37,396 bases of DNA from CAYHGV01 sp964356135. GTDB lineage: Bacteria; Hydrothermota; Tepidihabitantia; CAYHGV01. Positions 23,579-31,268 of the stretch are shown piece after piece. A program made the translations under genes and the position numbers. Position 1 is the first letter of the stretch; each line of letters opens with the position of its first letter. The stretch lies in NCBI GenBank assembly GCA_964356135.1, contig CAYHGV010000018.1:1-37396 (forward strand), written 5' to 3'. The notes beneath the pieces are model-generated. The model saw only the letters and a list, made by a program, of their open reading frames with translations, did not search any database and was not told where the DNA came from.

Positions 23579-25072
23579 ATGAGTATTGGTAAGTCAATTG
23601 TCGTGGGTTGTGGGTTAATCGTCTCAACGGTTCTGGGTGCATCCACCGTTTTCGGTGCATCCACCGTTTCCGGTGCATCCACCGGGATACTCGGTTCGTT
23701 GCGTTATTCCTTACCCCAGATCAATCTCTACTTTTTAGATTTTGGTTACAGCAATGTTGCCGTTGCCCGGGGGATAAAGGGCGCTCAATTAAATCCTGCG
23801 GCCGTAGCCGGACTGGACAATGCCGAGGGTGGAGTGAGTTACTCCAGTCCGAAACGCTGGACCAGTAAATCTCAATTTGACCTGTCCTTCCTCTCTCCAG
23901 CTCCGGTTGACAGCCTCCTACCGATCGAATTTCAATTGGGCGAACAAGGTGGCATCACGTTCGCCGGTGGCGCTGTCCGGTTAGGGAAAACAGCTCTCGG
24001 GCTGACCTTTCAACCCGGGATGCTCTCAGACGCCGAGACCGAGATTAATACCGAGCTGGCTCAAGAGTTCAGTACCGCCATTCCCTACACCCTGACCGCA
24101 AACGAAATTCCCGGATTGCCTCCGGCGGAAAGCATCGGTGTGGTCTTTAACGCGTCGGGGAGCGGAACTATGACCGTAGCCCTGTCGGGTAGCGGTCATC
24201 TCAATGTTAAACCGGTTGGACTCAGTTTTGGTTTTTTGCGAAATTCTATCGGTTGGGGCATAGGCATGAAATTCGGTTTCTGGGAAGGCATGGTTCAATT
24301 CGACGGCAACGCTACCCTCGAGATTGACAACATGAACTTTAACCTAACCACCCTCGATGAAGATTGGGATCTGGGAATTTCGGTTGCCGGTCAATTCTTA
24401 AAAGACTCGATCTGGCAGGAGAAACTTCAAGCCCGCATCCAAGGCGTTGAACCATCTCTCACCATCGGCGTCCAGGGTCGTGGCGCTCCCGCGCTCTGGG
24501 GAGCGGCACTCGAGCAGAGCTTTGGTGGACGACTGTCGGTCGCGTACGATGAAATGCACATCACGAGCGAAACTAATTTTTCCGCCCTCGAGCTTGTCGG
24601 AACCGGCATAACGGTAGATACCTTTAACCACCGGCTCTCGGGAGAAATGGAGTTACTGCTGACCGAGTTACCCAAAAGCAGAAAAAATGACAGTTTTATC
24701 GGGACGGTCTCGCTCCCACCCAAGTCTACTCTGAGATTGGGTGCGGCTGCGCAAACTTCTCAAATGACCGTCCATGGTGGTCTGGGCGGATCAGTTTTAT
24801 GGGGCTCGACTCCCGATTTTGGCGATATTTCACTTAACACCGGGTTTGAGTTCAAAACCGCGGTCACGATCCGCCTTGGCAGTATGCTCCAATGGCAGAC
24901 ATATAGAATAAAAGACCTACGGCTCATTTTACCGCCCGTGCTTGCCCTCGGCGGTGGCATCTCTTACTCTTACCGACCGGTTAGGTTGGACTTGGGTGTC
25001 GCAGGCACCGTTTCCCTTCTATCGCTGACGCCGTTAATCGGTGTCAGCTTCGGCATCGACGTTCTCTTTTAA
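23579..25072 (+). CDS. Outer-membrane beta-barrel candidate (PorV/FadL-like N-terminus)
   Basis: 497 residues. A signal peptide is followed by LDFGYSNVAVARGIKGAQLN and PAAVAGLDNAEGG, resembling the 'ArG...NPA' opening of PorV/UPF0164 and FadL-type outer-membrane proteins. The rest alternates amphipathic strands and Gly/Ser/Asn turns (FAGGAVRLGKTALGLTFQPG, PVGLSFGFLRNSIGWGIGMK, ALGGGISYSYRPVRLDLGVA) and ends ...VSFGIDVLF, with a terminal Phe as a BamA signal. Its role (transport, or a scaffold for the sorting-domain proteins) is inference. Around residues 20-36 the hexapeptide GAST-V/x-x is repeated three times, encoded by an 18-bp tandem repeat (23636-23685). It converges on the large secreted protein gene across a bidirectional terminator. 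Confidence 0.7.
   Translation: MSIGKSIVVGCGLIVSTVLGASTVFGASTVSGASTGILGSLRYSLPQINLYFLDFGYSNVAVARGIKGAQLNPAAVAGLDNAEGGVSYSSPKRWTSKSQFDLSFLSPAPVDSLLPIEFQLGEQGGITFAGGAVRLGKTALGLTFQPGMLSDAETEINTELAQEFSTAIPYTLTANEIPGLPPAESIGVVFNASGSGTMTVALSGSGHLNVKPVGLSFGFLRNSIGWGIGMKFGFWEGMVQFDGNATLEIDNMNFNLTTLDEDWDLGISVAGQFLKDSIWQEKLQARIQGVEPSLTIGVQGRGAPALWGAALEQSFGGRLSVAYDEMHITSETNFSALELVGTGITVDTFNHRLSGEMELLLTELPKSRKNDSFIGTVSLPPKSTLRLGAAAQTSQMTVHGGLGGSVLWGSTPDFGDISLNTGFEFKTAVTIRLGSMLQWQTYRIKDLRLILPPVLALGGGISYSYRPVRLDLGVAGTVSLLSLTPLIGVSFGIDVLF
23636..23685 (+). repeat. 18-bp in-frame tandem repeat in signal region
   Basis: Units starting GGTGCATCCACCG at 23636, 23654 and 23672, the third truncated; a degenerate earlier unit may precede them. 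Period 18 keeps the frame, giving GASTVF-GASTVS-GASTG just after the hydrophobic core of the signal peptide. Confidence 0.8.
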
Positions 25073-25250
25073 AAAAACGAAATACCCGAACGATAGCGAA
25101 TGTAACGACTCGTAATTCGCTTATTAGTCAGTTTTCGCATTCAATCGATTCGGCTTCTCGTTCGTTCTCATTCACTGTCATTCGTTATCTTAATCCGTTG
25201 TCGTTATTCGCCGTATTCGGTTTTTTCATTCGACCCGTTCGGCTTATAAA

Positions 25251-25281
25251 AAAAAGGGGCGCCCGAAAGGCGCCCCTTTTT
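25251..25281. terminator. Bidirectional intrinsic terminator
   Basis: Perfect 13-bp stem AAAAAGGGGCGCC (25251-25263) / GGCGCCCCTTTTT (25269-25281) with loop CGAAA. T-tracts on both strands end the convergent genes 23579-25072 (+) and 25296-28742 (-). The preceding 25073-25250 is non-coding and rich in ATTCG-type words. Confidence 0.9.
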
Positions 25282-25295
25282 GAATCGTTATAGCT

Positions 25296-28200
25296 TTAGT
25301 GTGCGAGTAGGATGAATTTCTTGGTCGCTTGATAGCTCGGCGTTTCCATCCGCAGAATGTAGATACCCTGACCGACCTTCTGACCGCGGTCGTCAATACC
25401 ATTCCAGCTCACGCGGTAGAAGTTAGGCACTTGTGAACCGTTCACCAAGGTCTTCACCAGCTTACCGGTAATGTCGTACACCTTTAAGCTAATCGGTGAC
25501 GTAACCGGCAGCGCATAGCTGATCTCGGTTGTGCTCACAAACGGGTTCGGACGAATCGCAGAGAGCTCAAACGACTTGGGCAGCGTCGGAGTTTCAGCAA
25601 CTCCAACCTGCGACCACGTCACGAAGTCGTTCTCGTCGCACTCGTCAACAAAACCCTCAGCAATGCGGAATGTGATCGACACATTGCTGGTGAAACCATC
25701 CGGTACCGTCCAGGTTCCGAAATCGACCTCGACCTCGTTGGGCGGACCTGCTGGTGAGCCGCGCCAGTTGAGGTCGACAATATTCCGGCTCACAAAGTAG
25801 ATCTCGTTACCAGTGTTGAAGTCGGCGATTTCGCACCGGACCGGAATATTAACCGTGTCGTTGATACCGAGGTTGCGGAACTTCGCTTTGAGGGATACGA
25901 CGTCTCCGGGGTTATAATCCTGTTGCTCAGGATCGATCGTATAACCGGTAACCGCGATGTCGTAGGTCCAGAGAACCTTGAACGGGATCTGGAGGGTATC
26001 GTTATACGGGCAGTGGTCAGCCTCATGCATACCCGGATAGCGGAGCGAAGCGATGAGATAGAGTGTGTAATCCTTGTCGCACGGATAGTTCGGGTCCTGA
26101 TAGATACAGCAACCCGCATCACCGGTCGACGGCCACTTGGGCAACACCGCATCGAACGAATCGCCAACGTTCAAACTGGTAATACCGACATAGTCCATCC
26201 AGACCGTTGAATCGTTAGCATTATCAACGCGGGCAATCGCTTCCATCGGATGAGCATTGGTGTTCGTTTCGTTTCCTTCGCCGATGTTGGCGATCATTAT
26301 CTCGCTCGACAATTCTTTGTTGTCTTCGAAGTAGTAGTTACCGTCGGCAGCGGGCAGTGGCTTCTTTATCAGGTAGGCAGCGATGTCATGGATACCGGTA
26401 TGGATTGCCGCATCCTGAGCCCAGTTGACCGGGTCCTGACCCGGATAGGCAGCCATAATGTAGGCGATGGGAGGATACCAGTTCATGTCACCCCAGATAC
26501 AGCAGGTCGTGAACTGAGGCCAAGCCGCACCACACTGCGTCGCGCAGGCATAGGGGTTAATCCAAGTGGATTGCTCAGGCGCAACAACCTGCCACTCAAC
26601 CGGCGTCACAGCGCCACCGAAAGAAACACCCATACCGACCGAAGGACGAACGCTGGTCATGCAGGAGGCACTATAGGTGTTAAGCCACCAGTTCTCGGCA
26701 ATTCCCAGACCGAGATAGAACCGGTCGGTGTACCAGGTAGTTCCTAGCCACCGGTTCGACTCGTTCCAGCCATACGCTGCTGGTGTGCCGTCGATGTTGT
26801 CGCAGAAACCAGCCCACCAACCGTCGTGGTTGTAGCTGCCGAGCGCCTGGAGTGGATCCCAGTTGGTCTGGCCAGCTTCAAAGCCGGTGCCGATAGCGGG
26901 TGCGGGCGTTGCTCCGCCCTTGTCATAGACCGCGGTAAGGTTAAACACATTGGGAGAAGAGTAGCCCCAGCCGTAATCGCCGATATTCGTCCGCAATGCC
27001 TTAATCCAGGCGTGACCATAGGTGGGATAGATTGAACCCTCATGAATCGGCGCACCGGCATTGGGATAGTAGGTTGAATAATGTTCAGGGAAGGGGTCGG
27101 CGTTAGTCCAGTACCCAGCGAAGGAGAAGATATGGGCATAGCCGGCGACTGAGCCGTCATGATAGGCTAAGGTATCATCGCAGTGAACCTTTACATCTTT
27201 CTCCTGGATGTTGTTGCCGGTTACACAGGTATCGAGATCCCAGGTCACTGCCAGTTTGATATGGTAGTTTTCTCCGATTTCTCCGGGCTTCCACTTCTTC
27301 GGGTAGGTGACTTCTTTAATGGTTCCATTCGCGAAATTAGGCTCTTTGTTCCGATCGGTTCCCAATCCGGGCAGGTAAACATCGACCCGGTCGGTATGGA
27401 TAACATCCGAGCCCTTGCTGATATCGAGAGAAATAGGCGCACCATCAGGCGGAGTCGCATTCCGACCATAGTTGGTCACCCAGACCCGGGGCTGGATATT
27501 GGTCCAGCGCAGAACTATATTGAACGGAGGGTTGGTGATGTAGACGCCCAGGTCCTCACGGCAACGCTTCCAGTAGTCATATTTTATGCCGTAGTCCGTA
27601 TCCGACCAGCTGTGGAGATTGTTGTCATAGGGCCGGACCGTGGTTTGAGCTTCGGTGGATAGACCGCGCAGACCGTTCCCATCCTCAACACCCATGAGCT
27701 CGATGTCGTTCCGTTCGTAGTTCCACCAGTTGTCAGAAACGAAGCCGTTATACTGTTTGCAGTTAAAGAGGGCAACGATGAACTCGGGAATCAATGCCTG
27801 GCCTCTGAGGCTGGCATAATTGGTCATTTCCGTCGCATCCCTGCCCGGCTTTCCCCGCCGTCCCAGATACCGTGCCCAGTCGGGGTCACCGTAGGTAGGA
27901 TTGATTAACTGGAGCTGGAAGGTGTAGCGCTCATTTTCATCGCCCGTAGCCAGTTTGACATTAAACCATTCGATGACGAAAACTGGCACATTGACCGCAG
28001 TTCCAAACTGATACACCCGCAGTGCGTAAAAGACCACACCCGAGTCGGGCAAGGTCTGCACAGCGGCATTCACTGCGGCCGGCGAATTGAACGGAGCAGC
28101 ATTGAACCGTTTCGTATCGTCGCCTGCACCCGGCGTATAGCTATTTTCATCGGCTTGGAAGTTCTGCCAGAATGCAGCAATCGTTGCGTTCGGTTCAGCA

Positions 28201-28742
28201 GCATTGGGTATTTTACCCTCAGGCCAGACCGCTCCGTGCGAATTGAAAGCAGCCCACCCGTTGGTATTGATGTCGATTTTGGTGGGTACCGGTTCCATTT
28301 CCGCAAAGTAGAAATAGAAATCGTTCAGTAACTCGGCACCACCGACCTTGGCTCCAAACTTAAGCGGAATACCGGTCCTGGTGTAATCGTCTTGTCCGCA
28401 GATAAAGCCGACATAGGGATACTGGTTGGTATTGTCGGTCTGCTGACCGGCAAGCTCAATCCAGCGTACAAAGCCCGTGCAGAGAGCAGGCTGGTCGGCA
28501 GTAACGCCGATTCCCGGTGCTCCATACCGAACCATTACCGAAGCGCCATCCCAGCTCGACATCATCCACGGCAGCTTCTGGGGTTGTGCAAACCAGCCAG
28601 AGCCACCGGCCCAGGCAATTGCCCGGTCGTCGTTCCACCAATAATAGGCATTGATCCCTTCGCCGCCGCCTGATGCTAACATCGCAGCTTTGGCTCCGCC
28701 CATCATTAGTAGTAAGACTGCTAATGCAACTAGTTTTTTCAC
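25296..28742 (-). CDS. Large secreted surface protein with CARDB-like and C-terminal sorting-type domains; S-layer candidate
   Basis: 1148 residues from a GTG start at 28742, chosen over an upstream ATG (28778) because AGGAGG (28748-28753) lies 5 nt before it and the product then begins with a normal signal peptide (KKLVALAVLLLMMGGAKA). The body is rich in Trp, Tyr, Asn, Gly and Pro (for example INAYYWWNDDRAIAWAGGSG), with several Cys pairs in exported segments (CATQCG, TTCCIWG, GCCIYQDPNYPC). About residues 960-1065 resemble a CARDB/Ig domain (DYNPGDVVSLKAKFRNLGIN). The last ~80 residues (IRPNPFVSTTEISYALP, GQGIYILRMET) are the sorting domain. No enzyme motif is seen. Two strong promoters, a long leader and a strong terminator point to heavy expression. 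Confidence 0.75.
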   Translation of the reverse strand: MKKLVALAVLLLMMGGAKAAMLASGGGEGINAYYWWNDDRAIAWAGGSGWFAQPQKLPWMMSSWDGASVMVRYGAPGIGVTADQPALCTGFVRWIELAGQQTDNTNQYPYVGFICGQDDYTRTGIPLKFGAKVGGAELLNDFYFYFAEMEPVPTKIDINTNGWAAFNSHGAVWPEGKIPNAAEPNATIAAFWQNFQADENSYTPGAGDDTKRFNAAPFNSPAAVNAAVQTLPDSGVVFYALRVYQFGTAVNVPVFVIEWFNVKLATGDENERYTFQLQLINPTYGDPDWARYLGRRGKPGRDATEMTNYASLRGQALIPEFIVALFNCKQYNGFVSDNWWNYERNDIELMGVEDGNGLRGLSTEAQTTVRPYDNNLHSWSDTDYGIKYDYWKRCREDLGVYITNPPFNIVLRWTNIQPRVWVTNYGRNATPPDGAPISLDISKGSDVIHTDRVDVYLPGLGTDRNKEPNFANGTIKEVTYPKKWKPGEIGENYHIKLAVTWDLDTCVTGNNIQEKDVKVHCDDTLAYHDGSVAGYAHIFSFAGYWTNADPFPEHYSTYYPNAGAPIHEGSIYPTYGHAWIKALRTNIGDYGWGYSSPNVFNLTAVYDKGGATPAPAIGTGFEAGQTNWDPLQALGSYNHDGWWAGFCDNIDGTPAAYGWNESNRWLGTTWYTDRFYLGLGIAENWWLNTYSASCMTSVRPSVGMGVSFGGAVTPVEWQVVAPEQSTWINPYACATQCGAAWPQFTTCCIWGDMNWYPPIAYIMAAYPGQDPVNWAQDAAIHTGIHDIAAYLIKKPLPAADGNYYFEDNKELSSEIMIANIGEGNETNTNAHPMEAIARVDNANDSTVWMDYVGITSLNVGDSFDAVLPKWPSTGDAGCCIYQDPNYPCDKDYTLYLIASLRYPGMHEADHCPYNDTLQIPFKVLWTYDIAVTGYTIDPEQQDYNPGDVVSLKAKFRNLGINDTVNIPVRCEIADFNTGNEIYFVSRNIVDLNWRGSPAGPPNEVEVDFGTWTVPDGFTSNVSITFRIAEGFVDECDENDFVTWSQVGVAETPTLPKSFELSAIRPNPFVSTTEISYALPVTSPISLKVYDITGKLVKTLVNGSQVPNFYRVSWNGIDDRGQKVGQGIYILRMETPSYQATKKFILLAH

Positions 28743-28793
28743 TTTCTCCTCCTTAGAGTTAGAGATAGTTAGTTCCATTGTTTGTGTTTTTCG

Positions 28794-28807
28794 GGGTCAT
28801 CTGACCC
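28794..28807. promoter_or_regulatory. 14-bp palindrome in the leader of the large secreted protein gene
   Basis: GGGTCA-TC-TGACCC, six-bp perfect arms, about 50 nt upstream of the GTG start. It could be a protein operator or a small leader hairpin; nothing distinguishes the two. Confidence 0.35.
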
Positions 28808-28929
28808 ATTTTTGTGTCTTATCCCTCCTTGGTTTAAATTTCCTCTTTTCTTTTACACACCTTAAAACCACTCCCAGCCTCGTCCTCCACTGCTCTTATC
28901 TCTAGCCGGGTTAGAGAATATCTTTAAAA

Positions 28930-28957
28930 AATCTAACATACACAACGTTTTTGTCAA
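28930..28957 (-). promoter_or_regulatory. Proximal promoter P2 of the large secreted protein gene
   Basis: Minus-strand TTGACA (28952-28957), 16-bp spacer, TAGATT (28930-28935). The predicted start is near 28923. A hairpin TCTCTA/TAGAGA (28909-28914 with 28922-28927) would lie at the very 5' end of this transcript. Confidence 0.55.
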
Positions 28958-28995
28958 GAGCCTTAAAGCAAAATTCGTTGCCCAAAACAGAAGTT

Positions 28996-29023
28996 ATTAT
29001 AACACAATCCGGTTTCTTGTCAA
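28996..29023 (-). promoter_or_regulatory. Distal consensus promoter P1 of the large secreted protein gene
   Basis: Minus-strand TTGACA (29018-29023), 16-bp spacer, TATAAT (28996-29001): both hexamers match consensus exactly. The leader from here to the GTG is about 245 nt. Confidence 0.75.
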
Positions 29024-29335
29024 GGGAAAATTTTCTTCGTGTTCTTAAACCATTTACCGCCACATTGCGAAATCAGCACTTTTTCAACCACTGTTTGAAC
29101 ATGAAGTATAACTCCTTTTGTTTTGAGACCCTTGCTTGTCTTATCCCGATTGTCCATAGAGCCAGCAATTACAATCTATATAATAAATAAGCAATTCTTA
29201 TGCCATAAAAACAGAGCCACAGCACCTTGATTTCCAACAAAAAAACCAAACCAGGGATTTACCGGTTATCTTAATCGGAAACCGCTTTATAAAAAACGAT
29301 AATGCCCATAAACCGATATTGCGCACAACCGGGTC

Positions 29336-29363
29336 TTGACAAAATGGCAGTTCAAAGTAGCAT
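29336..29363 (+). promoter_or_regulatory. Promoter of the LVIVD/TPR operon
   Basis: TTGACA (29336-29341), 16-bp spacer, TAGCAT (29358-29363), 36 nt before the TTG start. Confidence 0.55.
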
Positions 29364-29399
29364 CTTTTTTTTAAAAAACCTTTGACTTAGGAGGTCAAT

Positions 29400-31268
29400 T
29401 TGGGATTAACGGCTCTGGTAGCAATTTTAGTCTTCGCTCAACCCAAACCGATGTGGCTCAGTTCAACGCTCGTTACTGGCAATTACCGAACTCTGGTTGT
29501 CAATGAAGGAAAGACCTATTGCGCGACTGGTCGCGGCGTTGAGGTCCTCGACCATTCAGGCAAGCTCCTCGGATTCTATGGCTCGCCCGGGAATGCTCAG
29601 TCATTATTGATAAATGGTGAACTGGGCTATCTGGCGGATGGGGAAAAAGGCATCCGGGTCTTAAACCTGTCTCTACCCAAGAAAATCAAGGAAATCGGGT
29701 TTTACAGTGAACCGGATATCGATGCGTGGGATGTCGTGGCAGGTGCAAAAAATCAATTGGTCGTGGCTGCGGGCACCAACATTCTCTTGCTCGATGTGGA
29801 GCAACCTAAAAAGGTCAGAATACTCGCTCGCCTCCCGGTCGGTCTGGTCCGAACGATGACTTTCAACGGTGAATTCATTTATGCTGCCGATGAAAAACAA
29901 GGACTACTGATCATTAAGGTCAAAAATAATAAACTCGTCCTCATGGGTCGGTGGATCGGTCCAGGAACAGTCAACCAGGTTGTAACCGAAAACCGCTATG
30001 CCTATGTAGCTGACCCCGCTTTTGGTATCAGAGTTTTAGATATCTCCCGCCCTGCATCACCCAATGAAATTGGAAATATTCCGCTCCTTAGTCCAGCCAA
30101 CTATCTCCTCATAGACCGGAATCGCCTCTATGCCGCAGTTGGCTGGGCCGGTATTACAATAGTAGATATTTCAAATCCGGCAGCTTTGAAAGAATTGGTT
30201 ACTGTGAAGTTAAACGGTGAGATCCAGGCATTAAGCCGAACCGGAGATAGTCTCTGGGTAGCTAAAGGATTGGACGGAGTGAGCTTGCTTTCGATAGCTT
30301 CGCCTGATTCCCTGCACGTCCTCGCTGACTATCGCCCGGGATTTGAAGTGCTGGATGTCGCCTATGCCGGAGAGTATGCGGCAGCGGCGAGCGGTAAAGC
30401 CGGATTGCGGCTGGTTTTGTTAAAGGATCCCAAAAACCCGAATGACCTTTCGACGCCCAAAGTAATACAGGCTAGGGGTTGCTGCGATAAAATTGTCGCT
30501 CCAGAAACGACCTGGACCTATGGCAGCTCAACTATTTCTTATTACGCTCAGAGTGTTGCTTTTTTAGGACCAACCGTGTATCTGGCGGACCGGGATTTTG
30601 GGGTCCGGCTTTACGACATCCGTGAGCCTTACCGACCCAGCGAACAGTATTCCTGTCGCTCGCCGGGCAGATTCTCTGACCTTGAGTTGGGCCGGGGTCT
30701 CATATTTACCGCCGCCGGACCGAATGGATTGAAGATTTTCGGCATCACCTCAGGCGGATTATTGCAGCTCAAAGGTAGTTACGACACACCAGCCGAAGCA
30801 TTATCCGTCGCCGTGGCAGATACCTTGGTCTATGTTGCCGATGGAAAAGGCGGCTTACGGGTAATAGATTGTGCTGACCCGGCAAAACCGAAAGAAATAG
30901 GAACCGCTCCCGCGGTGAGCTATGCTCAAGCAGTGGCGGTAGCCGGCACCCATCTCTTCCTTGCGGACCGTGATTTCGGTCTTCGAATTTTCGATGCCGC
31001 TCAACCGGGTCAACTGAAGGAAATAGGAACTATTGCGCTACCGCCACCGGTCCTGGACGTGAAGGTCAATACCGGCCATGCGTATCTGGCAAACGGAGCT
31101 AACGGTATAATTATTGTCGACATCGCCGATCCGACAAAACCGAAAAAGGTAATGGAAGTAGCTACCCCGGGCGAAGCGTTGCGGTTGATTAATCGGGGAG
31201 GATTACTCCTGGTTGCTGACCGCTATTCTCTTGAGATTTTCACCGATCCATTCAAAACGGAGGAATAA
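29400..31268 (+). CDS. Secreted LVIVD-repeat beta-propeller protein
   Basis: 622 residues. Starts at TTG (29400), supported by AGGAGG (29389-29394) 5 nt upstream and an in-frame TAG at 29388-29390. The N-terminus is short and hydrophobic (GLTALVAILVFAQ), lacking the usual basic residue, so export is likely but not certain. The body is made of ~40-residue LVIVD-type blades: YVADPAFGIRVLDISRPASP, AGITIVDISNPAALKE, GLRVIDCADPAKPKEIG, FGLRIFDAAQPGQLKEIG and GIIIVDIADPTKPKKV. Such propellers are found on bacterial cell surfaces as binding modules; no catalytic residues are known. There is no C-terminal sorting domain. The stop is followed directly by the next ATG with GGAGG inside the coding end, indicating cotranslation with the membrane/TPR gene. 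Confidence 0.82.
   Translation: MGLTALVAILVFAQPKPMWLSSTLVTGNYRTLVVNEGKTYCATGRGVEVLDHSGKLLGFYGSPGNAQSLLINGELGYLADGEKGIRVLNLSLPKKIKEIGFYSEPDIDAWDVVAGAKNQLVVAAGTNILLLDVEQPKKVRILARLPVGLVRTMTFNGEFIYAADEKQGLLIIKVKNNKLVLMGRWIGPGTVNQVVTENRYAYVADPAFGIRVLDISRPASPNEIGNIPLLSPANYLLIDRNRLYAAVGWAGITIVDISNPAALKELVTVKLNGEIQALSRTGDSLWVAKGLDGVSLLSIASPDSLHVLADYRPGFEVLDVAYAGEYAAAASGKAGLRLVLLKDPKNPNDLSTPKVIQARGCCDKIVAPETTWTYGSSTISYYAQSVAFLGPTVYLADRDFGVRLYDIREPYRPSEQYSCRSPGRFSDLELGRGLIFTAAGPNGLKIFGITSGGLLQLKGSYDTPAEALSVAVADTLVYVADGKGGLRVIDCADPAKPKEIGTAPAVSYAQAVAVAGTHLFLADRDFGLRIFDAAQPGQLKEIGTIALPPPVLDVKVNTGHAYLANGANGIIIVDIADPTKPKKVMEVATPGEALRLINRGGLLLVADRYSLEIFTDPFKTEE

Larger units (their letters stand above)
28743..29399. 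other. Divergent intergenic region with tandem promoters and long leader
   Basis: No gene is supported in these 657 bp. The minus side holds P1, P2, a hairpin near 28909-28927, a 14-bp palindrome GGGTCATCTGACCC (28794-28807) in the untranslated leader, and the AGGAGG for the GTG start. The plus side holds the promoter at 29336-29363. 29024-29335 shows nothing I can identify. Confidence 0.65.

Noticed and set aside
26250..26747. Plus-strand open frames inside the large secreted protein gene
   Set aside because: They are shadows of a continuous 1148-codon minus-strand gene with promoter, SD, signal peptide and terminator.
28743..28778. ATG start at 28778 for the large secreted protein
   Set aside because: It would put twelve charged and polar residues before the signal peptide and translate through the AGGAGG; the GTG at 28742 with AGGAGG 5 nt upstream is a better fit.
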